Positions 1 to 9,099 of a DNA stretch of 34,671 bases are shown one piece after another. The notes beneath the pieces were generated by a model. It saw nothing but the letters and a program-made list of their open reading frames with translations. It made no database searches and was not told the origin of the DNA. The position numbers and the translations under genes are program-made. This DNA is from Lingula anatina (lineage: Eukaryota > Brachiopoda > Lingulata > Lingulida > Lingulidae): assembly GCF_001039355.2 (NCBI RefSeq), contig NW_019775591.1, positions 401,995 through 436,665 on the forward strand. The letters are read 5' to 3'. Each line of letters opens with the position of its first letter. Within the stretch, counting starts at the first letter, position 1.

Positions 1-449
1 AAGGTTACAAACCACTATTAAAAATCCCATTCACTTCCATTGTAACGTTTAATTCTCTTAAAAATATTTCCCATGCATCAACAAACACAACACTTCAGGT
101 TTAAATACTTCTATTCAAGGCCTAAACAATATTAAAAAATCAGGGTACATTAATGGCATAGCTTGCCAGTGACATGACATGACCCGTAAGGTGCTGCCGC
201 CAGTCAGCCAAAATAAGCACTAAAATGCAGCAGAGGGGAGGGCATGTAAAACTGGCCCCAGGCAGTAACATTTCACTCTGATATGAAAAAAAACACATCA
301 AATTAAAGGTAAATGAACAAATTTATTTCTAAAATTTATTTCAAAATTTTCAAATGATCCAAAATTGAAAAATAAACTCATTTTTCTCTTATATGCAAAT
401 CTTCTTGATTCAAACTTGCTAAACAAGGAAGGCCGGAAGTGCCGTATAA
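1..449. other. AT-rich sequence with no supported gene
   Basis: No exon, RNA gene or clear repeat was found here. The missing 5' exons of gene 1, including the N-terminal half of the lectin-like domain, could lie here or before the window, but no matching motif was seen. Confidence 0.5.
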
Positions 450-968
450 CCTTTACACTGGACGGCGTCCTGTCTGCGTCTCTTAGTAGGACCCCGTTTA
501 AGACTAAAAACAAATAATACCAGTAAGAAAGTATTATGTAACCTGGCACGATATCTTAGCCAAGCAGGAAGGCTTCGGTATGAGATCTAATCTAATTTGA
601 TCTAATTTGATCCAATTTGATCTCATTTGATTCAATTTGATTTAATTTAATTTATTTCAGTAGTTTATTTACTTAAGTACTCAAGTATTTAATTTACTGC
701 AGATACTATTATTATTGTTATGATGATTATGATTGCGATTATTACTATTATAATTTTTCTTTGTAATAACCCTATAGTTGTTGTAACTATAGTCGTTGTA
801 ACATTTGTACCAGTACTAGACTAATGGTCCTCAAGAGACCAAGGTAATACATAAATGAAATGAAAAACTTTACATGCCGATAACCAGCTGATCACTGAGC
901 ATTGTGCCTCCTTTCTAAGACCCCGGCGATGTCAGTTTTAGCAGAAAGGACGCCGTCCAGTGTAAAGG
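450..968. mobile_element. Foldback element with 22-bp perfect inverted ends
   Basis: The 22 bases at 450-471 (core TTTACACTGGACGGCGTCC) recur as an exact reverse complement at 947-968. The enclosed 475 bp is AT-rich, has no coding frame, and includes the GATCTAATTT-type minisatellite. It is best read as a non-autonomous inverted-repeat element; no target-site duplication was confirmed. Confidence 0.6.
583..655. repeat. Degenerate 10-11 bp minisatellite (TTTGATCTAA type)
   Basis: About seven imperfect copies of a 10-11 base unit built on TTTGATCTAA are arranged in tandem. It lies inside the inverted-repeat element 450-968. Confidence 0.7.
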
Positions 969-1296
969 GGGTTTAACGGGATTTCGAAATGTGAATACGA
1001 GTCAACAAGTGCATAAAAATTCGAGAAAAAATGAAATAAATTGTAAAAGTAAACCATGGTAAATTTAAGTTGGCTAAGTTTTAAAATGGGTTACAAATAT
1101 TATTGACGTAAACTATTATAATCAAAATATAATGATATTGCTGTTTTGGGGTTCCTTTTACATATTTATTTAATTTGTACTCTGACTTAAGAGGCATGCC
1201 GGGAAAGTACGTTTGTCGATAATCAATCTCTTAATTTTTAAGTCAAGAAAAATTTAAACAGTATAACTTAGATTAAATGTAACTATATACTTACAG

Positions 1297-1528
1297 TTCA
1301 ACAGTACAGCATCCTCAGCCAACGTATTGTGTGGGTTGTTTGATCCGTCTTACAGCCTCGACTTCACTGCTGCAGATGGTTCCTTCCTGAAGTACACCAA
1401 CTGGGATAGCGGATTTCCGAAAGCGGCGCTGAAAGTGAAAGTAGTTTATAATAGGCTTGCTAACTGGACGTTAATTAATACAGAGCTTAGTTACAGTGCC
1501 GGATCAGCTCTTTGTGAGACGAGTTACG
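1297..1528 (+). CDS. Gene 1 exon a: C-terminal half of a divergent C-type-lectin-like domain
   Basis: The acceptor is ttacag just before 1297 and the donor is ACG|GTAAGG. About 77 residues carry the pattern DGSFLKYTNWDSGFPK, then NWTLI, then ALCE, which matches the end of C-type lectin domains (W-x-x-G-x-P, a W, and the terminal C-E). The usual third cysteine before the last is missing, and the EPN/QPD calcium-site tripeptide is replaced by FPK, so classical calcium-dependent sugar binding is doubtful. The N-terminal half of the domain should lie on exons upstream of the window or was missed. The exact acceptor is less certain than the donor. Confidence 0.68.
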
Positions 1529-4063
1529 GTAAGGATTAACTTTAAATACAAGTAAATAATTATGTGCCGTATGTTTAGGACCCCGTTCCCATACCTAGAT
1601 CGATCTAACAGGATCGACCCATCTCCGAGGGTTTCTCGCTAAATTGCTTTCAGCTTAAGCAGCTCTGATGTCTGGCACGCCAACTGAAGCCGTCAGGGGG
1701 TTATAAGGTATCGTTTAGCAGCTTCAATAGGAGCGCCAGACAGCTAAGCCGCTAAAGCTGAAAGCAATAGGCCCTATAGCGAGAAACCCCTCGGAGATGG
1801 GTCGATACTGTTAGATCGATCTAGGTATGGAAATGGGCTCTAGGACTCTCGTAGCATCGATCGGTATACTTAACTGGATCGATCCACTTCAAAAGGTCTT
1901 TACATGTAAATTGCACTTAAGCTACAGGAGGTTTTACCCCCTTTCACAATTTCTCTGCGAGTTTGCTTCCAGTTGTTAAGTTAAGGTAATCAGTTGGCCT
2001 TGACGAGTGCAAGGAGCTCTACTTAGATGGCCCAATTATATAAAAACAAGTAGTTGTACAGCTTATTAATAAGACTGGTTGTTAATCTCTCAAAATGGGC
2101 AGGGTCAGCTAAGTATCCCGTTCAATGTTACAATGACTTAGTAGAACTACTAGAGTCTCTTTTTACTCACTATTCTTGATAAAAAAAAAACTTGCACATG
2201 ATAATGAATGGAAAGGATTGGGGAATTTTAAATAATTATTGCAATCGATCATGCCGTGCACTGAAAGTCTTTATCAAAGGTTAAGTAAATGCATATGACT
2301 GTTCTGAATACTTATATCCCAGCTTCTCTGCGCGTTTTAAGAAACCTTTGAATTTGCCTTATAGGGTCATATGAAATACTCAACCAATGGCTGAACATAC
2401 TCCATTTTTCTTAGGTTTTGGTGGCTGTTACACAAAGCCGTCGTCACACCAGGCAAAAGTTTCGCACCCAAGGCTCATGAACAGTTTACTGTGCATAGAA
2501 TACTGCAGAGGTATGGTATTCAAGCAATCCCTTGAAACGATAATGATATTTACAGAAATAAACCACTACAATAAAAAAAAAGATAATGATAGTAAAAAAA
2601 ACTGACGTCATCATTTGTAAAAGAAAAAATATAGAACTTGAGAAGTCTAAAACGAATTTATTAATTTTATATTTATAGTTTTGGATAGGATGTGCCATGG
2701 TTATAAATGTGCATGAAATTGTTGAAATGTCCATGAAAACAATTATTATTACATGTATTATTATTATTATTATTATTTTCATATAAAGGTTCAATGCACA
2801 TTGTATGAATTTTAAGCGTGTATGTAATTCTTTACTGAAGGGAATGACTTGCCTTACGCCGCTATATCCAATGATGAATGCCTGTGTGTGGAAACCAAAC
2901 CCACCGGAAGCCAGTCCTCCAGCGCATGCTCTCTGGGGTGTCCGTACAACCCTATGCAACACTGTGGCGGAACAAACGTGGTCAATGTGTACCTGATAGG
3001 TGAGAACGCATCCATTTAAATATATCGTCTTTAAAAATATTACCTCTAGACACAAATGACAATTAAGGGTCTCTCCTTGGTTAGATGATATCCACATGTG
3101 CGTTAACCCTGTCTGGCTTTTGGCTATTAAGAAAAAAGGGGACAATGTAGTCTCCCCCGACGAAATTAAAATTAATCAAAAAAGAGAAAAAAAGAACACG
3201 GTCCATTGCATTGGTACATGAACATGTAAGTCAAGTTTTACTTTGGCACGTGTCCCAGAATTTTGAAGACGAGTGAACTGGTTATAGTGACAGATTTAAT
3301 ACTCTCATAGTGTGCTGCAAGAAATTCGTAGCTAATTTGTACTGTATATACAAAACATGACGTATTTCGCTCAGCAAATTGAGCCCATGTTAGGCGTATG
3401 TTTCTGTCTATCCAGGCTTCTATTATCACCGTGCACCGTCGTGTGTGGCTCTAGCGTCACAGGGGGTCCTTTTGGAAGGATATTATTGGATAAGCGAAAC
3501 AGAAGGAGCCGCATCTAGAAAAGTGCAGTGCAATCCGACAGGTCAGATTCTGCTCTCTGTATCTTATGATAAACATTGGTAGAAAATATCACGTTTTTTC
3601 GTGAGCAATCGATATATTAATGTGTTGTTCTGTACGTCAGATTTTGGCTAAAAAAGGCATTGAAAAAGAGCAATGGTCAATTATTCATTCACTCTTTCAT
3701 AAACTCTATATCTGCATTTGTGCATTAATTAATATGCATCCGGACAATTTAATAGTCACTGCGATCCCAGCGCCGTCTATTAGCGGCCGTCAATATGAGC
3801 TCTTCTCTTAACTAAACGTGATCAGTTCTCATGCACATAAATGGACACGAATTTCATATCCATAGTAATGAAATATTGTGTCTATCAACAAATCTGTATC
3901 GTGTGTTTGTATCTATCTCTACCTTCAGCTCCGTGTCACACTCCTTTGATCCACACCTACTCGAGTACCGTCACTATAACGCATTCCAACTCAACAGACA
4001 ACAATTGTACAGCTGAGAACATATAGTAAGTAAAAAGAGGAGTCAAATGTGAAAAAATCATCA

Positions 4064-4114
<51 letters not shown>

Positions 4115-5062
4115 GCAGAACCAATCACATCCAAAATACTGACTATTTTATGCCAATGATAAAAAAAAATGCCCTGACACCGGAACTAACGAAACCAGAT
4201 GCCGACTAAGACAATGAATATCTTCCACCTTTGTCCTTATTTCAGCCTGTATGGCCCAAGTGGCTGCTATTTTGCAAATGAAGACACCGAGCCTTGGGTC
4301 CAAGTATCCTTTGATCAGCTTTATATTATAACTGGCGTGGTAACTCAAGGTACGTGTAAAGAATTCAGTTTTGTTAGATCAAGCTTTTTTTTTTTCAAAA
4401 ATATCTAGGTTTCTGCATGATGAGCTCGGCACATGGTTCTTGGCTATTGTTTGTGTGATCTGTTGTCGGCTGGTTACGGTCGGTATTTCATAACAATTAA
4501 GTAGCAATTGTTTGTCATTATTTGGCACATTGTTTGAACAATATATATTTCAACTCCGTTTAAATTACCCTAGGATCGAATGACCCGGATAATCAACAGT
4601 GGGTTAGGAACTATGCTCTGGAATACAGTGAGAATGGCGTAAATTGGACACAGTATGAAAATGGAACACAGGTGAGGTGTTGCATGAATTTAGGTGGTGG
4701 CTACCGAGCGGTGTAACGAAACTAAGGGTCCGTGTGACAGAAAGTTCGTCTCCATTTATTCATAATGGTTAGGGTTAGTCTGACCTAAGTGGGTCGAAAT
4801 CTAGGGCGAGGCTTACCTGTACAAATGAATAAGAAGCGGACTCTCTATCATGGGGGACTGTCTGTCACGTTACATTGGCTGTCTTTACACGTAAACAGGT
4901 TGGTCAATTGTTTTAACAAAGGTTGAATGGGTTTATTCTGGTTATTAGAGTATGTATAGTAAAGAAGGGGTATCCAGTACAATTCGGCCTGCCATATAGA
5001 CTTGCATACATGGTCATGATCCGAATGTTAGCACTACACTTTTGGTGTCGATTAATAGTTAA

Positions 5063-5093
<31 letters not shown>

Positions 5094-8000
5094 ATAGATC
5101 TATAATACATCCATTGCTAATGCAGATTTTAGTGTAGAATTTTTACAGTCATTCATGTAATCAAACTTTGCATCTGATTACCTTGTGATTTTTTTTTATA
5201 TTGAAATATGAATTTCCGTAATGATGTTGAAAAAAATGTAATATTTTCTTTCAGTTGACTGGTAATTCAAATTTCAACGCAGTTGTTCTAAACACACTGA
5301 CGTATCCGATCCTAGCGCGGTATGTGCGGGTGTATCCTTCTAGGTCGACATGTGAAAACAATTGTAGTCTCCGCCTTGAGTTGAACGGCTGCAAGTACAG
5401 CAGTTTTGACCGTAAGTGTGTTTTTGTACATTCTGACACTGAGTTTGTAGACTGCACTTACTTTTTGTCTGGCCGTATATATGCTTAGTTAGAATAATTT
5501 ACACTTACCCATACGTCAACGTAGATAGCGCGATATATCGACAATTGTGCTTGATTCTTAGTAATATCAAAAGTATAAAGTTGCTTGCATGTCACTTCGA
5601 ATAAACCAACGCTGTTACCCGCAAGAAAATGCAGTTGTATCGAAGTAGCAAAGAAGCATTAACGCAGTAGTGGTGTGGAGCATATTTGCAGTAGAAATGC
5701 AGTATAGCCTACTGCAATTCTACTTCAAAAATTACATAGGGTTGTACAGAGGAGGAGCATTAATGCAGTAGATTAGCAGCATGATAGAAGCATGTTTCAA
5801 ATATGCTAATTAGCTCCCACACCGAAGCAGATTTGAAGCATGTTTGCATTATGATTGCAGTAGTCTACTGCGCTGGAGTATCTACTCCGTTTTCGTGCGG
5901 GTAATATTTCGTATCCATGGTGTTGCCAGTTTGTATTGTAACTACTGGATGTACAATTTGCAGGTCATATTCCTAATCTAATTTTCCTCAAGAAAAAAAA
6001 GAATTAAGTTAATATCGACATCAAGTATATCTAATTGAGTTTTTGTTTAATTGTTTTTTTTTTTTTTTTTTTTTNATCTGTCTGGTCTCAAGTGTTATCA
6101 ATCTTTAAACAATGGTTTATGAGCTGGTAATTTGGTTTTTGTCTCCATATTGTTTTCCTGTGGAGATGTTTGAGATCAGTTTTCAATATCTGTTTGTTGT
6201 AATGGGGGTGGTGACTTCTGGTATGTCTGACCTGGTCATAGGGATCCTGAGGATATGATGGTTTGATTATAGGTTTCACATGCTCACAAGCTGAACACTT
6301 TTTAAACCTTTTATTTTTAAAAAATCTTATTTTGAATTTTTTTTTGACAGTAAGTATAGCTTTGTGGAATATCTAGACACAACAAATATAACTTCGGGAT
6401 ATTTATAGAGTTTACAAGGCCTTTACGGACATCTAAATCGTTTTCAGACTCTCTGCAGTATGTTGGGTGTGTCATAGAGACTACAGATCCCAATGGGCAA
6501 GTTATGGTCCACAGCGCTTCAACGATCTGCCAGTTGCCGTCGGATTGTATAGATCTGTGCAGGGCGGCGGGGTTCTTGTATGCTGGCCTACAGGGAGGTG
6601 AGATTTCATATGGATTACGTTCTGTCTCAACTACCGCAATGTTATACAGCAGTGCCATACAAAGTAATCTTGTTGACTGGTGTTGCCAGCGTGTTGAAAA
6701 AATATTGTCATACCCAGGGTTTTCAAAGGGGGGTTGGAGGTCAAATTAGACATTATAATGTATTAAAATAAACATGAACAATTGCATTGCAATACATGTA
6801 TGTAGTTCATAATGTAATGTATACATGTATTGCTTGGTTTTATCTTGTTACGATTAGGACTTTTCTTTTTTTTTTTTTTGTATGGGGAAATTTTGTAGCA
6901 GACTTTCTCTTAATGGTGCTGGGGGGGGCAAAGCATGCATACATAAATTTCAAAATGGGGAGTGGATGGAGGGATGATTGGTGAGGTGGTTGTGGGCGAT
7001 TTTTCACTTCCAAAACTGTGTTAATTATCAATAGGTTTGTATGTTGGAGGAATTCCTACAAGTGTGAAATCACTCAAATAAAGCATTGTCGTATACCCAT
7101 ATTATAATGGGTAATCGACTAGTTTTTGCAATGGTATTTAAGTTCTGACCTTTATCTCTAATCGTCTTTGCAAGTCTCAGAACGTGTCAAATTTCAAATT
7201 CATCATTACCTGAAACATATAAATTTATATGACACATATGTACTTATTTGAATGATGCATCTACTTTTCTGTCGACAGCCAACTGCAGCTGTGCAAATGA
7301 AATTAGAACATACGGATATGCAGCAAGTTCTCATTGCGACATCACGTGTACAGGCGATTCCAAGCAGCGTTGTGGCGGAGAGAATCGATATTCAGTGTGG
7401 CGAACTTGGGGTAAATATACACAAAATGCTTAATTCTTTATAAATCAAACATGATAAATAAGCACTGTTCACATTCAACTTAACATCAGTATATACACAG
7501 TATGACTTTAAATATTTTAAGGATTTAAACTCATTTTATCGTCTTTTTTACATAAATGTTAAGGAACGAAGTGTGGAAAACATAAGCTTATACACACACA
7601 TACGTATTTTCTGACCCATTTTGTCTTCAACTCCGCTTTGTATATTCGCCAGAGGTCCGTTGTCCCGAAGTGCCCTCTGTCGGCAACGCAACCGCGTCCA
7701 GTACGAGCCGCAACCACAACTCTCAGGTGACCTACTCTTGCCTACCTGGCTACGTCTGGCCGACTGGAACCCTAGAGGCAGAGAAAACGATTACTTGTAC
7801 GTTTAACTACTGGACTGCGCCTCCACCCGATTGTGAAGGTTGGTGGACATTTATTCTCAACTATTCCAGTAATAACTATCCAGTCGCATTATTTAGTTCA
7901 TAGTTCTAACGCTATTTAGATATGTTTAACGTAGAGTTTTTTATAATGGATAATCATAGCATGTCGGCTACATTGTTTGTGTTTAGCTCCTAAATGTTTG

Positions 8001-9099
8001 TAGTTTTCGATATGACGTGCTCCAGCCTAAACCTTTTAATTCGTATTTTCGGTATTTTTTCTCGAAGTGAGCAATATTTATCAGTAGTTTATCTGGATAC
8101 AGTAGTCCAAGTGCCCCCCCCCCCCCCCACCCCATCTAAATTTGGAGGCAATTCCTTCTTCCCTTTCTCCCGCTCCCAAAATAATTATAATAATAATAGT
8201 AAAGATTTCTTTATCCAGCAATCCACTGTACCCCCGCTCTCCCGACGGCGGCCAACACCACACTGAGCGTCGTGGGGGGTGACGAGGTGGGTGCCGTGGC
8301 CACCTACACCTGTCTACAGCACTACCAATTCCCTGGCGGTTCTACGACGAAGACGGTGTCCTGTTTGACCACGGGTCAGTGGTCCGCTGCCTCAGTGTCC
8401 GCATGTGAAAGTAAGTTCCACACTGTTTTGAAATGTATTTATTTTGATTTCAAGGTTTGTTTGCCTTGGATGGTTTTGATTTTTAAATTGTCAGCTGTTT
8501 TACAAACCGCGTGCTACAAATTATTTCACAAATTTGGAGATTTGTGCATTGCTCTGTTTAATTGTTTTGTTTCTTTTTCTGGATGTGTCACAGCTCAATG
8601 GTCGCCTTTTTGCACAAGGAGGATACGACTTATCAAGAATTACAATTAACGAACAACTGCTTCTCCCTAAAAATCGTTTCGTTCACACACAATCATTGCA
8701 CATACGTTTTTAAAGCAATTTTCGCTGGTCTAGCCCTTGGTATATTTTGGCCATGGTGTATTTTCATTTTGGTACCTCTCAGCCCCACAGTTTTCACCTG
8801 ACTTTACAACACCACTTAAACGCTAGAAAAGATGCAACACGTGTCCAAAGTGAATAACACTCGAATTCAATAAAGAGACATATAATATTTTAGCCTGTCA
8901 TTCCGTTTTGCTACAGTGATCTTGTGCCCAGTAATATCAAGCAGCCTTATCAATGCGGTGGTTAACTCCACTGACCGCCAGGTGGGGTCAGCTGTGGAGT
9001 ACCAGTGCACCAACAATACCAGCTTCGGGGACGGAGGTACCAAGAGGATGCGGCTGTGCTTGGCCAGTGGACAGTGGGATAGAGAGGAAGAGGACTGTG
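1297..9099 (+). CDS. Gene 1 (13 exons, 5' partial): CTLD-WSC-F5/8C-WSC-sushi x3 modular extracellular protein
   Basis: Joining 1297-1528, 2415-2510, 2841-2999, 3416-3541, 3929-4025, 4246-4349, 4574-4671, 5255-5411, 6448-6597, 7279-7410, 7653-7838, 8219-8410 and 8917-9099 gives one uninterrupted frame of about 637 codons; every junction is GT-AG and in phase. Module order is a lectin-like C-terminal half, WSC, a short GYYWI module, F5/8 type C, WSC, and three sushi domains. All module borders are phase 1, as is typical of shuffled extracellular modules; only introns inside the F5/8C domain use other phases. WSC and F5/8C domains commonly bind carbohydrate or lipid and sushi domains bind proteins, so a secreted or surface recognition or adhesion role is inferred. 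Many N-x-S/T sites agree with secretion. No membrane segment is seen. The upstream start and the true 3' end were not found. The gene is not identified by name. Confidence 0.88.
1574..1843. mobile_element. MITE-like foldback, GATCGATCTA family, copy 1
   Basis: The left arm (CCATACCTAGATCGATCTAA, then GACCCATCTCCGAGG, then TTTCTCGCTA and TTGCTTTCAGCTT) is repeated in reverse complement on the right over about 75 bp, with a 12-base insertion in one arm. The ends read TTAGGACCCCGTT and AAATGGGCTCTAG. There is no coding frame. It lies in the intron after the lectin-like exon. Related copies are at 18373, 18669, 22510, 26888 and 28145. Confidence 0.75.
2415..2510 (+). CDS. Gene 1 exon b: first half of WSC domain 1
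   Basis: The acceptor is tttttcttag and the donor is AGAG|GTATGG; the exon is phase 1 to phase 1, 96 nt. It encodes GFGGCYTKPSS, a spacer, and LLCIEYCRG. The GCY opening followed by a C-x3-C pair is the standard start of a WSC domain. It joins in frame to the next exon, which supplies the second half. Confidence 0.82.
2841..2999 (+). CDS. Gene 1 exon c: second half of WSC domain 1
   Basis: The acceptor is tttactgaag and the donor is ATAG|GTGAG; phase 1 to phase 1. It encodes LPYAAISNDECLCVE, then C-x3-C around ACSLGC, then HCGGTNVVNVYLI. The YA-x-I-x-x-x-E-C-x-C, C-x3-C and CGG-x-x-x-x-x-VY pattern is diagnostic of WSC. The acceptor has a weak pyrimidine tract but the phase fits exactly. Confidence 0.85.
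3416..3541 (+). CDS. Gene 1 exon d: short GYYWI two-cysteine module
   Basis: The acceptor is tgtctatccag and the donor is ACAG|GTCAG; phase 1 to phase 1, 126 nt. About 42 residues contain APSCVALASQGVLLEGYYWI and end in VQCNPT. The spacing S-C-x-x-L-x-x-x-G-x(4)-G-Y-Y-W-I-x(n)-V-x-C resembles the opening strand-cysteine segment of fibrinogen-like and contactin-associated proteins, but no fibrinogen body follows. I treat it as a stand-alone linker module; the assignment is by motif only. Confidence 0.65.
3929..4025 (+). CDS. Gene 1 exon e: F5/8 type C domain, segment 1
   Basis: The acceptor is ctaccttcag and the donor is the consensus A|GTAAGT; phase 1 to phase 2. It encodes APCHTPLIHTYSSTVTI, ending NCTAENIY. 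The opening cysteine is expected to pair with the last cysteine of the domain in exon h. Two N-glycosylation sequons (NST and NCT) are present. Confidence 0.85.
4060..4112. repeat. (ATT)n microsatellite in gene 1 intron
   Basis: Starts as ATC units and becomes a long ATT array shortly after the donor of exon e. Confidence 0.95.
4246..4349 (+). CDS. Gene 1 exon f: F5/8 type C domain, segment 2
   Basis: The acceptor is tccttatttcag and the donor is CAAG|GTACGT; phase 2 to phase 1. It encodes LYGPSGCYFANEDTEP, then WVQVSFDQLYIITGVVTQ. W-x-Q-V-x-F/L followed by I-T-G-V-x-T-Q is the best conserved stretch of discoidin/F5/8C domains. Confidence 0.92.
4574..4671 (+). CDS. Gene 1 exon g: F5/8 type C domain, segment 3
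   Basis: The acceptor is taccctag and the donor is ACACAG|GTGAGG; phase 1 to phase 0. It encodes QQWVRNYALEYSENGVNWTQ followed by YENGTQ. The W-V-x-x-Y-x-L-x-Y-S-x-N-G-x-x-W pattern is canonical for the domain core. Confidence 0.93.
4727..4870. mobile_element. Possible MITE with GTGTGACAG/CTGTCACG ends
   Basis: The ends CGTGTGACAGAAAG and CTGTCTGTCACGT are imperfect inverted repeats. The interior shares GGTTAGGGTT and ACCTGTACAA with the better preserved element at 11015-11202. It lies in the F5/8C intron of gene 1. The copy is degraded and the call is tentative. Confidence 0.45.
5060..5095. repeat. (AAAT)n microsatellite in gene 1 intron
   Basis: Nine AAAT units in the F5/8C intron. A similar array occurs at 17884-17926. 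Confidence 0.95.
5255..5411 (+). CDS. Gene 1 exon h: F5/8 type C domain, C-terminal segment
   Basis: The acceptor is tttctttcag and the donor is ACC|GTAAGT; phase 0 to phase 1. It encodes LTYPILARYVRVYPSR and ends LRLELNGCKY. The A-R-Y-V-R-V-x-P and L-R-x-E-L-x-G-C motifs are the standard end of F5/8C. An extra nearby cysteine pair (TCENNC) is unusual and could form a small local disulfide. Confidence 0.94.
5615..5904. mobile_element. MITE with TTACCCGCA inverted ends
   Basis: The left end TTACCCGCAAGAAAATGCAGT and right end, reverse complemented TTACCCGCACGAAAACGGAGT, match at most positions over 21 bases. The 290-bp interior has many GCAGTAG and CTACTGC words in both orientations, so it should fold on itself. 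There is no coding frame. It sits in the gene 1 intron between the F5/8C domain and WSC 2. Confidence 0.7.
6054..6075. repeat. Poly-T run ending in an N
   Basis: A run of 21 T is followed by an undetermined base at 6075. The homopolymer length is probably unreliable, and the N marks an assembly or sequencing uncertainty in the intron. Confidence 0.8.
6448..6597 (+). CDS. Gene 1 exon i: first half of WSC domain 2
   Basis: The acceptor is aatcgttttcag and the donor is GGAG|GTGAG; phase 1 to phase 1. It encodes YVGCVIETTD, two cysteines in the middle, C-x3-C near DCIDLC, and FLYAGLQGG. YVGC and the YAGLQ-G motif are WSC hallmarks. Its intron falls after GLQGG, a different place from the intron in WSC 1, so the two WSC domains are not a recent copy of each other. 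Confidence 0.9.
7279..7410 (+). CDS. Gene 1 exon j: second half of WSC domain 2
   Basis: The acceptor is ttctgtcgacag and the donor is TGGG|GTAAAT; phase 1 to phase 1. It encodes NCSCANEI, HCDITCTGDSKQRCGG and ENRYSVWRTW. C-x-C, C-x3-C-x-G-x(5)-CGG and YSVW complete a WSC domain. Confidence 0.92.
7653..7838 (+). CDS. Gene 1 exon k: sushi/CCP domain 1
   Basis: The acceptor is tattcgccag and the donor is GAAG|GTTGG; phase 1 to phase 1, a single-exon module. Four cysteines are in RCPEV, YSCLPGY, ITCTF and DCE, with a tryptophan in NYW before the last cysteine: the sushi signature. The donor +3 position is weak (GTTGG) but the frame ends at the module edge. Confidence 0.92.
8219..8410 (+). CDS. 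Gene 1 exon l: sushi/CCP domain 2
   Basis: The acceptor is tttctttatccag and the donor is GAAA|GTAAGT; phase 1 to phase 1. Cysteines are in HCTPAL, YTCLQHY, VSCLTTGQW and SACE. Local base composition is more GC-rich than in the introns. A C-rich run at 8114-8128 lies about 90 bp before the acceptor. Confidence 0.93.
8917..9099 (+). CDS. Gene 1 exon m: sushi/CCP domain 3
   Basis: The acceptor is ttttgctacag and the donor is TGTG|GTAAGG; phase 1 to phase 1. Cysteines are in LCPVIS, YQCTNN, RLCLASGQW and EDCG. It is the last exon that can be supported by homology. If the donor is skipped, the frame runs on to a stop at about 9210. If it is used with an acceptor at 9528-9529, the next codons give an immediate TAG at 9532. 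Neither end is proven. Confidence 0.9.

Noticed and set aside
2486-3145. 219-codon open frame on the minus strand
   Set aside because: It runs antisense through two WSC exons and an ATT-rich intron, is low in complexity and shows no protein motif.
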